DNA of 13,354 nucleotides from the NCBI GenBank assembly GCA_945899335.1, contig CAMDIP010000020.1:1-13354 (forward strand), read 5' to 3'. This stretch comes from Bordetella parapertussis (GTDB taxonomy: Bacteria > Pseudomonadota > Gammaproteobacteria > Burkholderiales > Burkholderiaceae_C). The position numbers were made by a program, and so were the translations under genes. This document shows, one piece after another, positions 1 through 8,047 of this stretch (positions are counted from its first letter, which is position 1; each line of letters starts with the position of its first letter). Under the pieces are notes generated by a model. The model was given only the letters and a program-made list of their open reading frames with translations. It ran no database searches and was not told where the DNA came from.

Positions 1-372
1 GACTTTGCCTTTTCTACCGAAGCCTATGAGCGTTTCAAAGTCAGCCCTATGTTGGCCCATATTTGGCTGGTACCCAACCCAGACCACAACACGGGCGGTG
101 ACTTTGGTTTGTCGCCCGAAGGTTTGGCTTTGAACCTACCGCGCAATGCTGGACACACCTTTTTCACCTTCAGCACCATCGCACTTTATAAACGCGCTTT
201 CTTTGAGGCGGCTTGGTGCCCCATTCCTGCTGGCAACCCCGATGGCGTGAAAGCGCCCTTGGCGGCCATGTTGAGAGCCGCCATGGATCAGGGTTTGGTG
301 AGCGCATCTGTGTTTGAAGGCCTGTGGGTGGATGTGGGTACGCCTGAGCGTTTGGCGCAGTTGAATCTTTGA
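1..372 (+). CDS. murU: N-acetylmuramate-1-phosphate uridylyltransferase-like nucleotidyltransferase, 3' part
   Basis: The reading frame is open from base 1 to the TGA at 370-372 and lacks its 5' end, so about 123 C-terminal residues are visible. They include GGDFGLSPEGLAL, an aromatic stretch that corresponds to the usual 'Y-G-G/T-F-T-F' segment of sugar-nucleotide transferases, and the closing signature WVDVGTPERLAQLN, which is typical of MurU-type enzymes. From family knowledge, MurU transfers UMP to N-acetylmuramate-1-phosphate in the cytoplasmic peptidoglycan-recycling bypass, usually beside the kinase AmgK. The N-terminal GxGxRxxP nucleotide-binding loop lies outside the window, so substrate specificity cannot be read directly; a glucose-1-phosphate thymidylyltransferase relative is the alternative. 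The downstream neighbour pepP starts 34 bp after the stop, a gene order I associate with related Burkholderiales. Confidence 0.8.
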   Translation, partial: DFAFSTEAYERFKVSPMLAHIWLVPNPDHNTGGDFGLSPEGLALNLPRNAGHTFFTFSTIALYKRAFFEAAWCPIPAGNPDGVKAPLAAMLRAAMDQGLVSASVFEGLWVDVGTPERLAQLNL

Positions 373-400
373 CTTCATTTGCTCACACCCCTCCTACAAT
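369..400 (+). promoter_or_regulatory. Candidate sigma-70 promoter for pepP, possibly giving a leaderless mRNA
   Basis: TTGACT at 369-374 and TACAAT at 395-400 resemble -35 and -10 boxes, but the 20-bp spacer is longer than optimal. The -10 box ends 6 bp before the pepP ATG at 407, so transcription would begin at or next to the A of the start codon. No purine-rich ribosome-binding site is visible upstream of the ATG, which fits a leaderless transcript. The -35 box overlaps the murU stop codon. This is a motif match only. Confidence 0.35.
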
Positions 401-406
401 CTCTTC

Positions 407-1789
407 ATGATTAATATTTACGCGCAACGCCGCGCCGCTTTGGCTACCCAATTGGGCGCAGGTGGTGTGGCCATCATTCCCACCGCGACTGAGCGCGCCC
501 GTAACCGCGACAGCGACTTCCCCTATCGCCACGACAGCTATTTTTATTACCTGACCGGTTTTACCGAGCCCAATGCGTGGCTGGTGGTCGCGGCCAACGG
601 CCACAGCACCTTGTTTTGCCAACCCAAAGACCTCGAGCGCGAGATTTGGGACGGCATCCGCTTGGGGCCAGAGGCCGCACCCGTTGCTTTAGGCGTAAGC
701 CAAGCGCATTCGGTAAGTGAACTCGACAAAGAACTGCCCAAGTTACTTGAGAACCAAACCACGATCTGGTTCCCTTTTGCCACGCATGAAGGTTTGACTG
801 CACACATAGACGGCTGGCTCACCAAGGTTCGCGCCCGTGTGCGCATGGGTGTGTCCTGCCCCTCATCGCAACAAGACCTTTGCACCTTGCTCGACGAAAT
901 GCGCCTGATCAAAGACGCTCACGAGCAAGACACCATGCGCCGCGCCGCGCGTATCAGCGCACACGCGCATATTCGTGCCATGCAAACCAGCGCTCGCATG
1001 TTGCGATCTGGTCTTGACGTTCGCGAGTACCACTTGGAGGCCGAGTTGCTGCATGAGTTTCGCCAACACGGCTCGCAGTTTCCTGCGTACACCTCCATCG
1101 TCGCTGCAGGCGCCAACGCCTGTGTGCTGCATTACCGCGCGGATGTGGCTCACATTCGCGATGCAGAGTTGGTGTTGATTGATGCGGGTTGCGAGTTGGA
1201 TGGCTATGCGTCCGACATCACCCGCACCTTCCCTGCCAATGGCAAGTTCACAGGGCCGCAAAAAGACCTGTACCAAGTTGTGCTGTCCGCGCAACATGCG
1301 TCTGCGGACGCGACAAAAGCGGGCGCACGTTTCAACGACCCGCACGAAGCCGCCTTGCGCATCTTGTCTCAAGGTTTGCTGGACTTGGGGTTGCTGACAC
1401 CGCAAAAGCACGGCTCTTTAGACGATGTACTGGAGAAGAAAGCCTATTTCCCTTTTTACATGCACCGCACCAGCCATTGGTTGGGCATGGATGTTCACGA
1501 CTGCGGCAGCTATGTGGAGCCTGGCGAGGCGAACACCGCCCCCGCCAAAGCCGACCCACTTACGGGCGTGATGGTGCAACCGCGCCCAAGCCGTGTGCTG
1601 CAACCAGGGATGGTGCTGACCTTGGAGCCCGGTCTGTATGTGCGCCCCTCTGACAATGTCCCCGAGGCTTTTTGGAACATTGGCATTCGCATTGAAGACG
1701 ACGCCATCGTCACCGCCACCGGCTGTGCGCTCATCTCCCGGGACGTGCCGGTGGAAGTCGCTGAGATTGAAGCTTTGATGGCAAAGTAG
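407..1789 (+). CDS. pepP: Xaa-Pro aminopeptidase (aminopeptidase P, M24B)
   Basis: This 460-residue protein removes N-terminal residues that precede proline and acts in the cytoplasm with two Mn ions. The N-terminal AMP_N domain (about residues 1-135) carries RDSDFPYRHDSYFYYLTGF. The C-terminal pita-bread domain has all five metal ligands in order: D259 (IDAG), D270 (SDITRTFP), H357 (SHWLGMDVHD), E407 (TLEPGLYV) and E430 (IRIEDD). H353 and H364 match the other active-site histidines of the E. coli enzyme. E. coli PepP has D260, D271, H354, E383 and E406, so about 20 extra residues sit between H357 and E407, in a Pro/Ala-rich loop near residues 371-398. The ATG at 407 fits the family N terminus; no Shine-Dalgarno is seen. 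It probably follows murU in the same transcription direction and may also have its own promoter. Confidence 0.97.
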   Translation: MINIYAQRRAALATQLGAGGVAIIPTATERARNRDSDFPYRHDSYFYYLTGFTEPNAWLVVAANGHSTLFCQPKDLEREIWDGIRLGPEAAPVALGVSQAHSVSELDKELPKLLENQTTIWFPFATHEGLTAHIDGWLTKVRARVRMGVSCPSSQQDLCTLLDEMRLIKDAHEQDTMRRAARISAHAHIRAMQTSARMLRSGLDVREYHLEAELLHEFRQHGSQFPAYTSIVAAGANACVLHYRADVAHIRDAELVLIDAGCELDGYASDITRTFPANGKFTGPQKDLYQVVLSAQHASADATKAGARFNDPHEAALRILSQGLLDLGLLTPQKHGSLDDVLEKKAYFPFYMHRTSHWLGMDVHDCGSYVEPGEANTAPAKADPLTGVMVQPRPSRVLQPGMVLTLEPGLYVRPSDNVPEAFWNIGIRIEDDAIVTATGCALISRDVPVEVAEIEALMAK

Positions 1790-1820
1790 TTTTGGGGTGC
1801 CTTGAATGGCATGCCGGTGT

Positions 1821-2480
1821 ATGCTCGGGAAAATATCCCGATGCTTTATGGCTACTTTTTCTTTTTTTCAACCTCCCTTTTTCGCCGCAACACTGGCGCT
1901 TTTGCTCAGCCCCCATGCACGGGCCGATGCGCAGCTGTGGGGTGGCAAGCCTTCGCTGGGCTTGGAATACGAGCACCAAAAAATGGCGTTCGGTGCAGGG
2001 CACGCCAACTCCCTCACCTTGGTGCCGGGCTTGAGCTTTAAAAATGGCTTTATCCACAAAGTCGATGTGCTGATTGAGGCCGAGCGAGAAAACGAAATTG
2101 AAGACGGCGTGAACGAAAAAAAGCGCGTCAAAAAGCTGGCCTTGCGCTTGAAGAAAAACTTTGAGATTGACGATACTTGGGCGCTGTTTGTGCGGGGTTT
2201 GGTTGGAAGGGAATTAAGCAATTCCGAGAATTTCAACTACACCTATGTCGATACAGGTATCCATTTCGAGCGTGGTGCTTTTGGCTTCATGGCGGGTTTG
2301 CGTTTTCAACGCACCTTGGATGGCACTGCCGGCCACGACAGAAACAAGTTTCGCTTTGGTCCAAGCTATGAAATGGATGCACACCATGAAATTGAATTGC
2401 GTTTTATTCGTGCATGGAATGTCCAAACCCGCAAGCTTGACAGCGATGCCTTGATCGCTGAATACACCTACAAATTCTGA
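1821..2480 (+). CDS. Exported protein, probable small outer-membrane beta-barrel
   Basis: I do not recognise a named family. From the ATG at 1821 the protein has 220 residues. It opens with a signal-peptide-like segment: lysine and arginine, a hydrophobic run around FFAATLALLL, then SPHARADA with plausible cleavage after ARA. The mature part alternates polar and apolar residues in short strands (LGLEYEHQ, ALFVRGLVG, FMAGLRFQR, HEIELRFIRAW) and ends YTYKF. A terminal phenylalanine in an alternating strand is the classic BamA recognition signal of outer-membrane barrels. Alternative starts are ATG 1806 and ATG 1848. None has a convincing Shine-Dalgarno; I prefer 1821 because it keeps a charged n-region. 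A 5-bp hairpin (CGGGA 1826-1830 / TCCCG 1836-1840) would lie in the leader if 1848 is the true start. It begins 31 bp after pepP and may be co-transcribed with it. Its function is unknown. Confidence 0.75.
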   Translation: MLGKISRCFMATFSFFQPPFFAATLALLLSPHARADAQLWGGKPSLGLEYEHQKMAFGAGHANSLTLVPGLSFKNGFIHKVDVLIEAERENEIEDGVNEKKRVKKLALRLKKNFEIDDTWALFVRGLVGRELSNSENFNYTYVDTGIHFERGAFGFMAGLRFQRTLDGTAGHDRNKFRFGPSYEMDAHHEIELRFIRAWNVQTRKLDSDALIAEYTYKF

Positions 2481-2510
2481 AGCGCATACGCGCCTAGAAT
2501 CGGCACGGCT

Positions 2511-2533
2511 TGCCAGACACCCTGCTTCTGGCA
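2511..2533 (+). promoter_or_regulatory. 7-bp stem-loop between the barrel gene and maeB
   Basis: TGCCAGA (2511-2517) and TCTGGCA (2527-2533) are perfect inverted repeats around a 9-base loop. No T run follows, so it is not a standard intrinsic terminator. A TAGAAT box at 2495-2500 is a possible -10 element for maeB, without a good -35. If it is used, the stem would lie near the 5' end of the maeB mRNA. The role is unproven. Confidence 0.35.
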
Positions 2534-2549
2534 GCGCTTGGAGTTCCAC

Positions 2550-4871
2550 ATGGCCAGCCCACCCGTCCCCCCGACCGACCACACCAGCGCCCAAGCCCGC
2601 GCCGAATTACGCCGAGCAGCACTTGAATACCACGAGTTCCCCAGCCCCGGCAAGGTTGCCATCCAAGCCACCAAGCAACTGCTCAACCAGCACGATTTGT
2701 CGCTGGCCTACTCCCCCGGTGTGGCCGCACCTTGCGAAGAAATCGTCAAAGACCCCAACAACGCCTACAAATACACCAGCCGAGGCAATTTGGTCGCCGT
2801 TATCACCAACGGCACAGCGGTGCTAGGCTTGGGTGACATCGGTCCACTCGCGGCCAAGCCGGTCATGGAAGGCAAGGGCGTGTTGTTCAAAAAGTTTGCT
2901 GGCATTGATGTGTTTGACATTGAGGTGAACGAAAAAGACCCCGACAAATTGGTCGACATCATTGCCGCGCTTGAGCCCACTTTTGGTGGCATCAACTTGG
3001 AAGACATCAAGGCGCCCGACTGCTTTTACATCGAGCGCAAATTGCGCGAGCGCATGAAGATTCCCGTCTTTCATGACGACCAACACGGCACCGCCATTGT
3101 GGTGGGCGCAGCGATTTTGAACGGCTTGAAAGTGGTTAACAAAGACATCACCCAAGTGAAGTTGGTGGCCTCTGGCGCAGGTGCTGCCGCGCTGGCGTGT
3201 TTGGGTATGTTGGTCAAGCTGGGAATGCCACGCAAAAACATCTGGGTCACCGACTTGGCCGGCGTGGTCTACGAGGGCCGCAGCGAATTGATGGACGAAG
3301 ACAAAATTCAGTTCGTTCAAAAAACCGATAAACGCAGCTTGGCTGAAGTTATCGATGGCGCAGACGTGTTTTTAGGTTTATCAGCGGGCGGCGTTTTGAA
3401 ACCCGAGATGGTGAAGAAAATGGCACAGAGGCCCATCATCATGGCACTGGCCAACCCCACGCCTGAGATCTTGCCCGAAGAGGTTTTGAAGGTGCGCGAC
3501 GACGCCATCATGGCCACCGGTCGCACCGACTACCCCAACCAAGTCAACAATGTCTTGTGCTTCCCCTACATCTTTCGTGGCGCCTTGGACGCAGGAGCGT
3601 CCACCATCACGTCGGAGATGGAAATTGCCGCGGTACATGCCATTGCTGACCTGGCGCAAGCCGAACAAAGTGAGGTGGTCGCTGCCGCCTATGCGGGCGA
3701 AACCTTGGCCTTTGGCCCAGAATATCTGATTCCCAAACCGTTTGATCCTCGCTTGATGATGAAGATCGCGCCAGCGGTGGTGCAAGCCGCGGTAGCCAGC
3801 GGTGTGGCTCAGCGCCCCATCACCGACATGGATGCTTACCGCGAAAAGTTGCAATCGCTGGTGTATGCCTCGGGCTCGGCGATGAAACCCATTTTTGCCG
3901 CGGCCAAGCGCGGTCTGAAAAAGCGCATTTGCTTTGCCGAGGGCGAAGACGAACGCGTACTTCGCGCCGCGCAAATTGTGTTGGATGAAGGCTTGGCCAA
4001 GCCCACTTTAATTGGTCGCCCCGCCATCATCGCGCAGCGCATTGAGCGTTTTGGCTTGCGCTTGACAGAAGGTGTGGACTACGCAGTGGTCAACGTGGAA
4101 GATGACCACCGCTACAAGGACTTTTGGCAGACCTACCACCAACTCACCGCTCGCAAGGGTGTGACGGCGCAGTTGGCAAAAATTGATATGCGTCGCCGCC
4201 TTACGCTGATTGGCGCGATGATGCTCCACAAAGGTGAAGTCGATGGCTTGATCTGCGGCACCTGGACCACGCCGGACGCGCATTTGCACTACATCGATCA
4301 AGTGATTGGTCTGCGCAAAGGCATCAGCACCTATGCCTGCATGAACGCTTTGCTGCTGCCCGATAGGCAAGTGTTTTTGGTCGACACCCACATCAACTAC
4401 GACCCCAGCGCCGAGCAATTGGCCGAAATCACCATCATGGCCGCCGAAGAAATGAAACGCTTTGGCGTGGTGCCCAAAGCTGCATTGCTGTCGCACTCCA
4501 ACTTTGGCAGCAGCAACCACGCGAGCGCCGTCAAGATGCGCCACACCTTGACGCTGGTCCAAGAACGTGCGCCTTGGCTGGAAATTGACGGTGAAATGCA
4601 CGGCGATGTCGCCATTGACACCCCCGCAAGGCGCAGTCTCATGCCCGCCACGACGTTGCACAGCGATGCCAATTTGCTGGTTTTGCCGAACCTAGACTCC
4701 GCCAATATCGCCTATAACCTGCTCAAAACCGCGGCTGGTGGCAATATTGCCATCGGCCCGGTGCTCTTGGGAGCAGCCAAACCGGTGCAAATCTTGACCG
4801 CCAGCACCACGGTTAGAAGAATTGTGAACATGACAGCCATCACGGTTGCAGACATAAATTCAACAAAATAA
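2550..4871 (+). CDS. maeB: NADP-dependent malic enzyme fused to a phosphotransacetylase-like domain
   Basis: The cytoplasmic enzyme oxidatively decarboxylates malate to pyruvate with NADP+, supplying NADPH. At 773 residues it matches the MaeB fusion class: malic N-terminal domain (about 20-155) with Y54 in [10 protein letters not shown] and K109 in PVMEGK, metal ligands E151/D152 ([10 protein letters not shown]) and D177 (FHDDQHGTA), an NAD(P)-binding domain (about 160-395) with a [11 protein letters not shown] loop, and a C-terminal PTA_PTB domain (about 430-765) containing [11 protein letters not shown] and [10 protein letters not shown]. In this class the PTA part is generally regulatory, responding to acetyl-CoA, rather than catalytic. 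A longer frame opens at TTG 2538, but GGAG at 2540-2543 is placed 6 bases before ATG 2550, so 2550 is the likely start. It stands alone between the barrel gene and the barstar gene. Confidence 0.96.
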   Translation: MASPPVPPTDHTSAQARAELRRAALEYHEFPSPGKVAIQATKQLLNQHDLSLAYSPGVAAPCEEIVKDPNNAYKYTSRGNLVAVITNGTAVLGLGDIGPLAAKPVMEGKGVLFKKFAGIDVFDIEVNEKDPDKLVDIIAALEPTFGGINLEDIKAPDCFYIERKLRERMKIPVFHDDQHGTAIVVGAAILNGLKVVNKDITQVKLVASGAGAAALACLGMLVKLGMPRKNIWVTDLAGVVYEGRSELMDEDKIQFVQKTDKRSLAEVIDGADVFLGLSAGGVLKPEMVKKMAQRPIIMALANPTPEILPEEVLKVRDDAIMATGRTDYPNQVNNVLCFPYIFRGALDAGASTITSEMEIAAVHAIADLAQAEQSEVVAAAYAGETLAFGPEYLIPKPFDPRLMMKIAPAVVQAAVASGVAQRPITDMDAYREKLQSLVYASGSAMKPIFAAAKRGLKKRICFAEGEDERVLRAAQIVLDEGLAKPTLIGRPAIIAQRIERFGLRLTEGVDYAVVNVEDDHRYKDFWQTYHQLTARKGVTAQLAKIDMRRRLTLIGAMMLHKGEVDGLICGTWTTPDAHLHYIDQVIGLRKGISTYACMNALLLPDRQVFLVDTHINYDPSAEQLAEITIMAAEEMKRFGVVPKAALLSHSNFGSSNHASAVKMRHTLTLVQERAPWLEIDGEMHGDVAIDTPARRSLMPATTLHSDANLLVLPNLDSANIAYNLLKTAAGGNIAIGPVLLGAAKPVQILTASTTVRRIVNMTAITVADINSTK

Positions 4872-4872
4872 C

Positions 4873-4892
4873 AGTTCTAAAGAGTTCTAAAG
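4873..4892. repeat. Two tandem 10-bp copies just after maeB
   Basis: AGTTCTAAAG occurs at 4873-4882 and again at 4883-4892, and a degenerate third copy AGTGCAAAG follows. The array starts one base after the maeB stop. A T6 run is found shortly downstream (around 4918-4923), but I find no strong stem before it, so termination of maeB here is uncertain. Confidence 0.7.
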
Positions 4893-4957
4893 AGTGCAAA
4901 GGCTAACTTCGCTTTCTTTTTTAACCCTTTTACCGCTGTAGCCAAGTCTGTCAATCC

Positions 4958-4986
4958 TTGCAAATTTGTCTGGCTTGGCGGATAAT
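4958..4986 (+). promoter_or_regulatory. Sigma-70-type promoter for the barstar-family gene
   Basis: TTGCAA (4958-4963) and GATAAT (4981-4986) are separated by exactly 17 bp, close to the housekeeping consensus. Transcription would start near 4993, giving a leader of about 64 bases before the GTG start at 5057. Confidence 0.65.
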
Positions 4987-4999
4987 TCGCGCCTGTAAC

Positions 5000-5034
5000 A
5001 CTCGGGTTAACTCGGGGGAAGTACCCACTTTCCC
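5000..5034 (+). promoter_or_regulatory. Structured leader of the barstar-family gene
   Basis: The predicted leader holds two 10-bp-spaced copies of ACTCGGG (5000-5006 and 5010-5016). It also holds a hairpin formed by GGGAAGT (5016-5022) and ACTTTCCC (5027-5034) with one bulged T and an ACCC loop. The Shine-Dalgarno AAGGGA (5046-5051) lies 11 bases further on and is not inside the stem. Whether the structure affects expression is unknown. Confidence 0.35.
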
Positions 5035-5056
5035 ACACTCAACTTAAGGGATTGCT

Positions 5057-5629
5057 GTGGCAACAGACCTGCCTCTTCGTACTGTCAAAACCAATATTGT
5101 TCAGTCTATCCGCGCATTCAGCGTGGCAGACCTGCAATTTTCGGCCGCTCAACTGGGTTATCACTTTTTGTATGCCAATTTGGCAGACGCCCAAAGCAAG
5201 CAAGACATTTTGGACATGACTGCCTTGCAGTTCACGTTTCCCGCCTTGGCCAGCAAAAACTTTGACGCTTTGTTCGACCATATGAGCGATGCCTTGCACA
5301 AATCTGGTGCACAGCCCGGTTTTGTTCTGGTTTTAGAGCACATTCCTGCACACGCCAAATTTGACAAAGAAGCCCGCGAACAGCTGTTGGACGTTTTCCG
5401 CGAAGCTGCCGAGTTCTGGGCCGAGCGCAAAATCTCTTTCCGCTGCTTCTATTCTTTCTCGGTTGCACGCGCTGCCGCCTTAGACCGCCCCGCTGACGCC
5501 ACGCACACTGCTGGCATCGATTTAGGCGAAGGCGAAAAAATGCCCACCGACAAGCTGGTAGACGTGTCACCCTTGGCCTTGCGCATGAGCAGTCCTTTCA
5601 ACGCAGGTTACTGGCTGACAGCGGCTTAA
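5057..5629 (+). CDS. Barstar-family (ribonuclease inhibitor-like) protein
   Basis: The 190-residue protein carries a barstar-like core at about residues 33-130. The segment [15 protein letters not shown] (66-80) aligns with barstar YGENLDALWD, placing D70 and D74 at the positions of barstar D35 and D39, which contact the RNase active site. It is preceded by the usual substitute for 'LPEYYG' (FPALASKNF) and followed by FVLVLEHI and [12 protein letters not shown], as in the barstar beta-2/alpha-4 region. Barstar itself has about 90 residues; here there is an extra N-terminal stretch of about 30 and a C-terminal tail of about 55. The start is GTG 5057, with AAGGGA ending 5 bases upstream. No barnase/RNase N1-like gene is present in the window, so the partner is unknown and a housekeeping role is possible. 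It has its own promoter and an intrinsic terminator beyond the stop. Confidence 0.85.
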   Translation: MATDLPLRTVKTNIVQSIRAFSVADLQFSAAQLGYHFLYANLADAQSKQDILDMTALQFTFPALASKNFDALFDHMSDALHKSGAQPGFVLVLEHIPAHAKFDKEAREQLLDVFREAAEFWAERKISFRCFYSFSVARAAALDRPADATHTAGIDLGEGEKMPTDKLVDVSPLALRMSSPFNAGYWLTAA

Positions 5630-6774
5630 AGCTCTTCACCCTGTACAAAAGCCCCGCTCTGCGGGGCTTTTTTCTTGGAGGCGATCACCCCGCCGCCCAA
5701 ACACACATCGCCGTCATACAAAACCGCCGACTGCCCGGGTGTAACCGCCCATTGGGCCTCGGGAAAATCGAGCTGCATCTGCGCTTGTTGCCAAGACAGA
5801 TCGCATATCGCGTCTTGCTGGCGGTAGCGGGTTTTGGCGTAAAGCCGGCCCGCAGCAGGAGGTGTGCCCGCAATCCAACTCAGGTCATCGGCTTGCAACT
5901 GTGTTGACAACAACCAAGGATGGTCGTGTCCTTGCACCACCCACAGCGTGTTGCTCTCCATGTCTTTGCGAGCCACAAACCACGGCGCATGTTCTCCGCC
6001 GCCGCGCTGCGCGCCTTTTTCTTTGATGCCGCCAATGCCCAAACCTTGGCGCTGGCCCAGCGTGTAAAAACTCAAGCCCTGGTGTTGCCCGATCTTGCGC
6101 CCCGCATCTGTCTTGATGGGGCCGGGCGCTTTGGCGATGTAGCGGTTTAAAAACTCTCTGAAGGGACGCTCGCCAATAAAGCAAATGCCGGTGGAGTCTT
6201 TTTTGCGAGCGTTGGGCAAACCAGCTGCATCGGCCAAGCGCCGCACCTCGGTTTTTTCAATCTCGCCCACGGGAAACAAGGTTTGCGACAACTGCGCTTG
6301 TGTGAGCCGATGCAAAAAATAGCTTTGGTCTTTGCTGGCGTCCACACCTTTGAGCAGCTCGTACAAACTGCTATCGGTGTTATGGCGAACCCGCGCATAG
6401 TGGCCTGTCGCGATCTTGTCGGCACCCAAGCGCATGGCGTGGTCTAGAAATGCTTTGAATTTGATCTCGGCGTTGCACAAGATGTCGGGGTTGGGCGTAC
6501 GACCTGCTTGGTACTCGCGCAAAAACTCGGCAAATACACGGTCTTTGTAATCAGCCGCAAAGTTGACGTGTTCTATGTCAATGCCGATCACATCGGCCAC
6601 CGCCGCCGCGTCGATGAAGTCTTGCTTGGTGGAGCAGTACTCATCATCGTCGTCATCTTCCCAGTTCTTCATGAAGATGCCGACCACCTCGTGGCCTTGT
6701 TGCTTCAGCAGCATCGCGGTGACAGCGGAGTCAACGCCCCCGCTCAAGCCCACCACGATGCGCTGTTTTTTCAA
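5626..6774 (-). CDS. mnmA: tRNA-specific 2-thiouridylase MnmA
   Basis: MnmA activates U34 of tRNA Lys/Glu/Gln with ATP and replaces the C2 oxygen by sulfur received from the Tus relay. Visible are the PP-loop SGGVDSAV, the catalytic cysteine C100 in PNPDILCN and the second cysteine C198 in [13 protein letters not shown] (E. coli C102 and C199), plus KDQSYFLH. The frame extends back to TTG 6801 inside gcdH, but TTG 6774, 7 bases after the gcdH stop, gives the family-typical start [16 protein letters not shown] and 382 residues. No ATG or GTG is available before the PP-loop region except a GTG inside it. A weak GAAG lies 5 bases upstream, overlapping the gcdH stop. The last 18 residues ([18 protein letters not shown] region) exceed the conserved CLGGGVI end and are encoded by a terminator hairpin. 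The TAA overlaps the stop of the convergent barstar gene. Confidence 0.95.
   Translation of the reverse strand: MKKQRIVVGLSGGVDSAVTAMLLKQQGHEVVGIFMKNWEDDDDDEYCSTKQDFIDAAAVADVIGIDIEHVNFAADYKDRVFAEFLREYQAGRTPNPDILCNAEIKFKAFLDHAMRLGADKIATGHYARVRHNTDSSLYELLKGVDASKDQSYFLHRLTQAQLSQTLFPVGEIEKTEVRRLADAAGLPNARKKDSTGICFIGERPFREFLNRYIAKAPGPIKTDAGRKIGQHQGLSFYTLGQRQGLGIGGIKEKGAQRGGGEHAPWFVARKDMESNTLWVVQGHDHPWLLSTQLQADDLSWIAGTPPAAGRLYAKTRYRQQDAICDLSWQQAQMQLDFPEAQWAVTPGQSAVLYDGDVCLGGGVIASKKKAPQSGAFVQGEEL
5647..5676 (+). terminator. Strong rho-independent terminator of the barstar-family gene, inside mnmA coding sequence
   Basis: AAAAGCCCCGC (5647-5657), loop TCT and GCGGGGCTTTT (5661-5671) form a perfect 11-bp stem, followed on the plus strand by a continued T run (to 5673, then CTT). 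It is 17 bp past the barstar stop. On the minus strand it also has four T residues after the stem, so it could act in both directions, but there it lies before the mnmA stop codon. Confidence 0.9.
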
Positions 6775-6781
6775 AAGCGCT

Positions 6782-7978
6782 TCAGTTGGCAAACGCGGCA
6801 ATGCCGGTGATGGCGCGGCCCAAGATCAGGGCGTGAATGTCGTGCGTACCCTCGTAGGTGTTGACCACCTCCAGGTTCACCAAATGGCGCGCCACACCAA
6901 ACTCGTCGCTGATGCCATTGCCGCCCATCATGTCGCGGGCCATGCGCGCAATGTCCAGCGCCTTGCCACAGGAGTTGCGCTTCAAGATGGAGGTGATTTC
7001 CACGCTGGCGGTCCCTTCGTCTTTCATGCGGCCCAAACGCAAACAGCCTTGCAGGCCAAGTGAAATTTCGGTTTGCATGTCAGCCAGCTTCTTTTGGATG
7101 AGCTGGTTGGCGGCCAGTGGGCGGCCAAACTGCTGGCGGTCCAAGGTGTACTGGCGGGCGCGGTGAAAGCAATCTTCAGCTGCACCCAAAGCGCCCCAAG
7201 CAATACCGTAGCGTGCGCTGTTGAGGCAAGTGAAAGGGCCTTTCAATCCCTGCACCTCGGGGAAGGCGTTTTCTTCGGGCACAAACACGCCGTCCATCAC
7301 GATCTCGCCGGTGATGGACGCCCGCAAACCCACTTTGCTGTGGATGGCCGGTGCGCTCAAACCTTTCATGCCTTTTTCCAGCACAAAGCCGCGGATGGGG
7401 CCGATCGCGCCGGACTCGCTGACCTCTTTGGCCCAGACCACAAACACATCGGCAATCGGTGAATTGGAAATCCACATCTTGTTGCCCTTGAGCTGGTAAC
7501 CGCCCTTGACTTTTTGCGCACGGCTGGCCATGCTGGCAGGGTCCGAGCCATGGTCGGGCTCGGTCAAACCGAAGCAACCGATCCACTCGCCGGTAGCGAG
7601 TTTGGGCAGGTATTTTTGACGCTGGCCTTCGGTGCCGAACTCAAAAATCGGCAGCATCACCAAGGACGACTGCACGCTCATCATCGAGCGGTAACCAGAG
7701 TCGACGCGCTCGACCTCGCGGGCGATCAGCCCATAAGCCACATAACTCAAGCCTGGGCCGCCATATTCGGTGGGGATGGTGGGGCCGAGCAAGCCCAGTT
7801 CGCCCATTTCACGAAAGATGGCGACATCGGTTTTTTCATGGCGAAAGGCTTCAGTGACGCGGGGCAGAAGCTTGTCTTGGCAGTAGGCGCTGGCAGCCTC
7901 TTCGATCATGCGCTCGTCTTCAGAGAGCTGCTGCTGCAATAAAAAGGGGTCGTCCCAATGAAAGGCGGTCTTGGCCAT
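6782..7978 (-). CDS. gcdH: Glutaryl-CoA dehydrogenase
   Basis: This FAD enzyme oxidises and decarboxylates glutaryl-CoA to crotonyl-CoA in lysine, tryptophan and some aromatic degradation routes, passing electrons to ETF. The 398 residues show an acyl-CoA dehydrogenase fold with GCDH-specific landmarks: E90, R97 and S98 ([18 protein letters not shown]), matching human mature E87, R94 and S95, which bind the glutaryl carboxylate; [27 protein letters not shown]; and catalytic base E376 in [17 protein letters not shown]. The near identity to the human motif strings makes another acyl-CoA dehydrogenase unlikely. ATG 7978 has GGAG 5 bases upstream on the minus strand. mnmA follows after 7 bp and is probably translated from the same mRNA. 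No transcription factor or CoA-transferase for glutarate is nearby. Confidence 0.96.
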   Translation of the reverse strand: MAKTAFHWDDPFLLQQQLSEDERMIEEAASAYCQDKLLPRVTEAFRHEKTDVAIFREMGELGLLGPTIPTEYGGPGLSYVAYGLIAREVERVDSGYRSMMSVQSSLVMLPIFEFGTEGQRQKYLPKLATGEWIGCFGLTEPDHGSDPASMASRAQKVKGGYQLKGNKMWISNSPIADVFVVWAKEVSESGAIGPIRGFVLEKGMKGLSAPAIHSKVGLRASITGEIVMDGVFVPEENAFPEVQGLKGPFTCLNSARYGIAWGALGAAEDCFHRARQYTLDRQQFGRPLAANQLIQKKLADMQTEISLGLQGCLRLGRMKDEGTASVEITSILKRNSCGKALDIARMARDMMGGNGISDEFGVARHLVNLEVVNTYEGTHDIHALILGRAITGIAAFAN

Positions 7979-8047
7979 GAATGCTCCGTTTGGCTGCTGT
8001 GTGCTTAACCGGCAATGTTAATCCGCTGGCCATGTCCCTTGTATTGC

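Noticed and set aside
863..1411. Long minus-strand open frame inside pepP
   Set aside because: Antisense of a gene with a complete set of catalytic residues; arginine/glutamine-rich shadow typical of GC-rich coding DNA.
4008..4661. Minus-strand open frame of 217 codons inside maeB
   Set aside because: Shadow frame opposite the PTA-like domain, His/Arg-rich, no start signal or recognisable domain.
4893..4930. Intrinsic terminator of maeB
   Set aside because: There is a T6 run, but the preceding sequence forms at best a 4-bp stem (AAAG/CTTT), which is not convincing.
5057..5629. Complete toxin-antitoxin module around the barstar-like gene
   Set aside because: No RNase-like or other toxin frame occurs on either side; the neighbours are maeB and mnmA.
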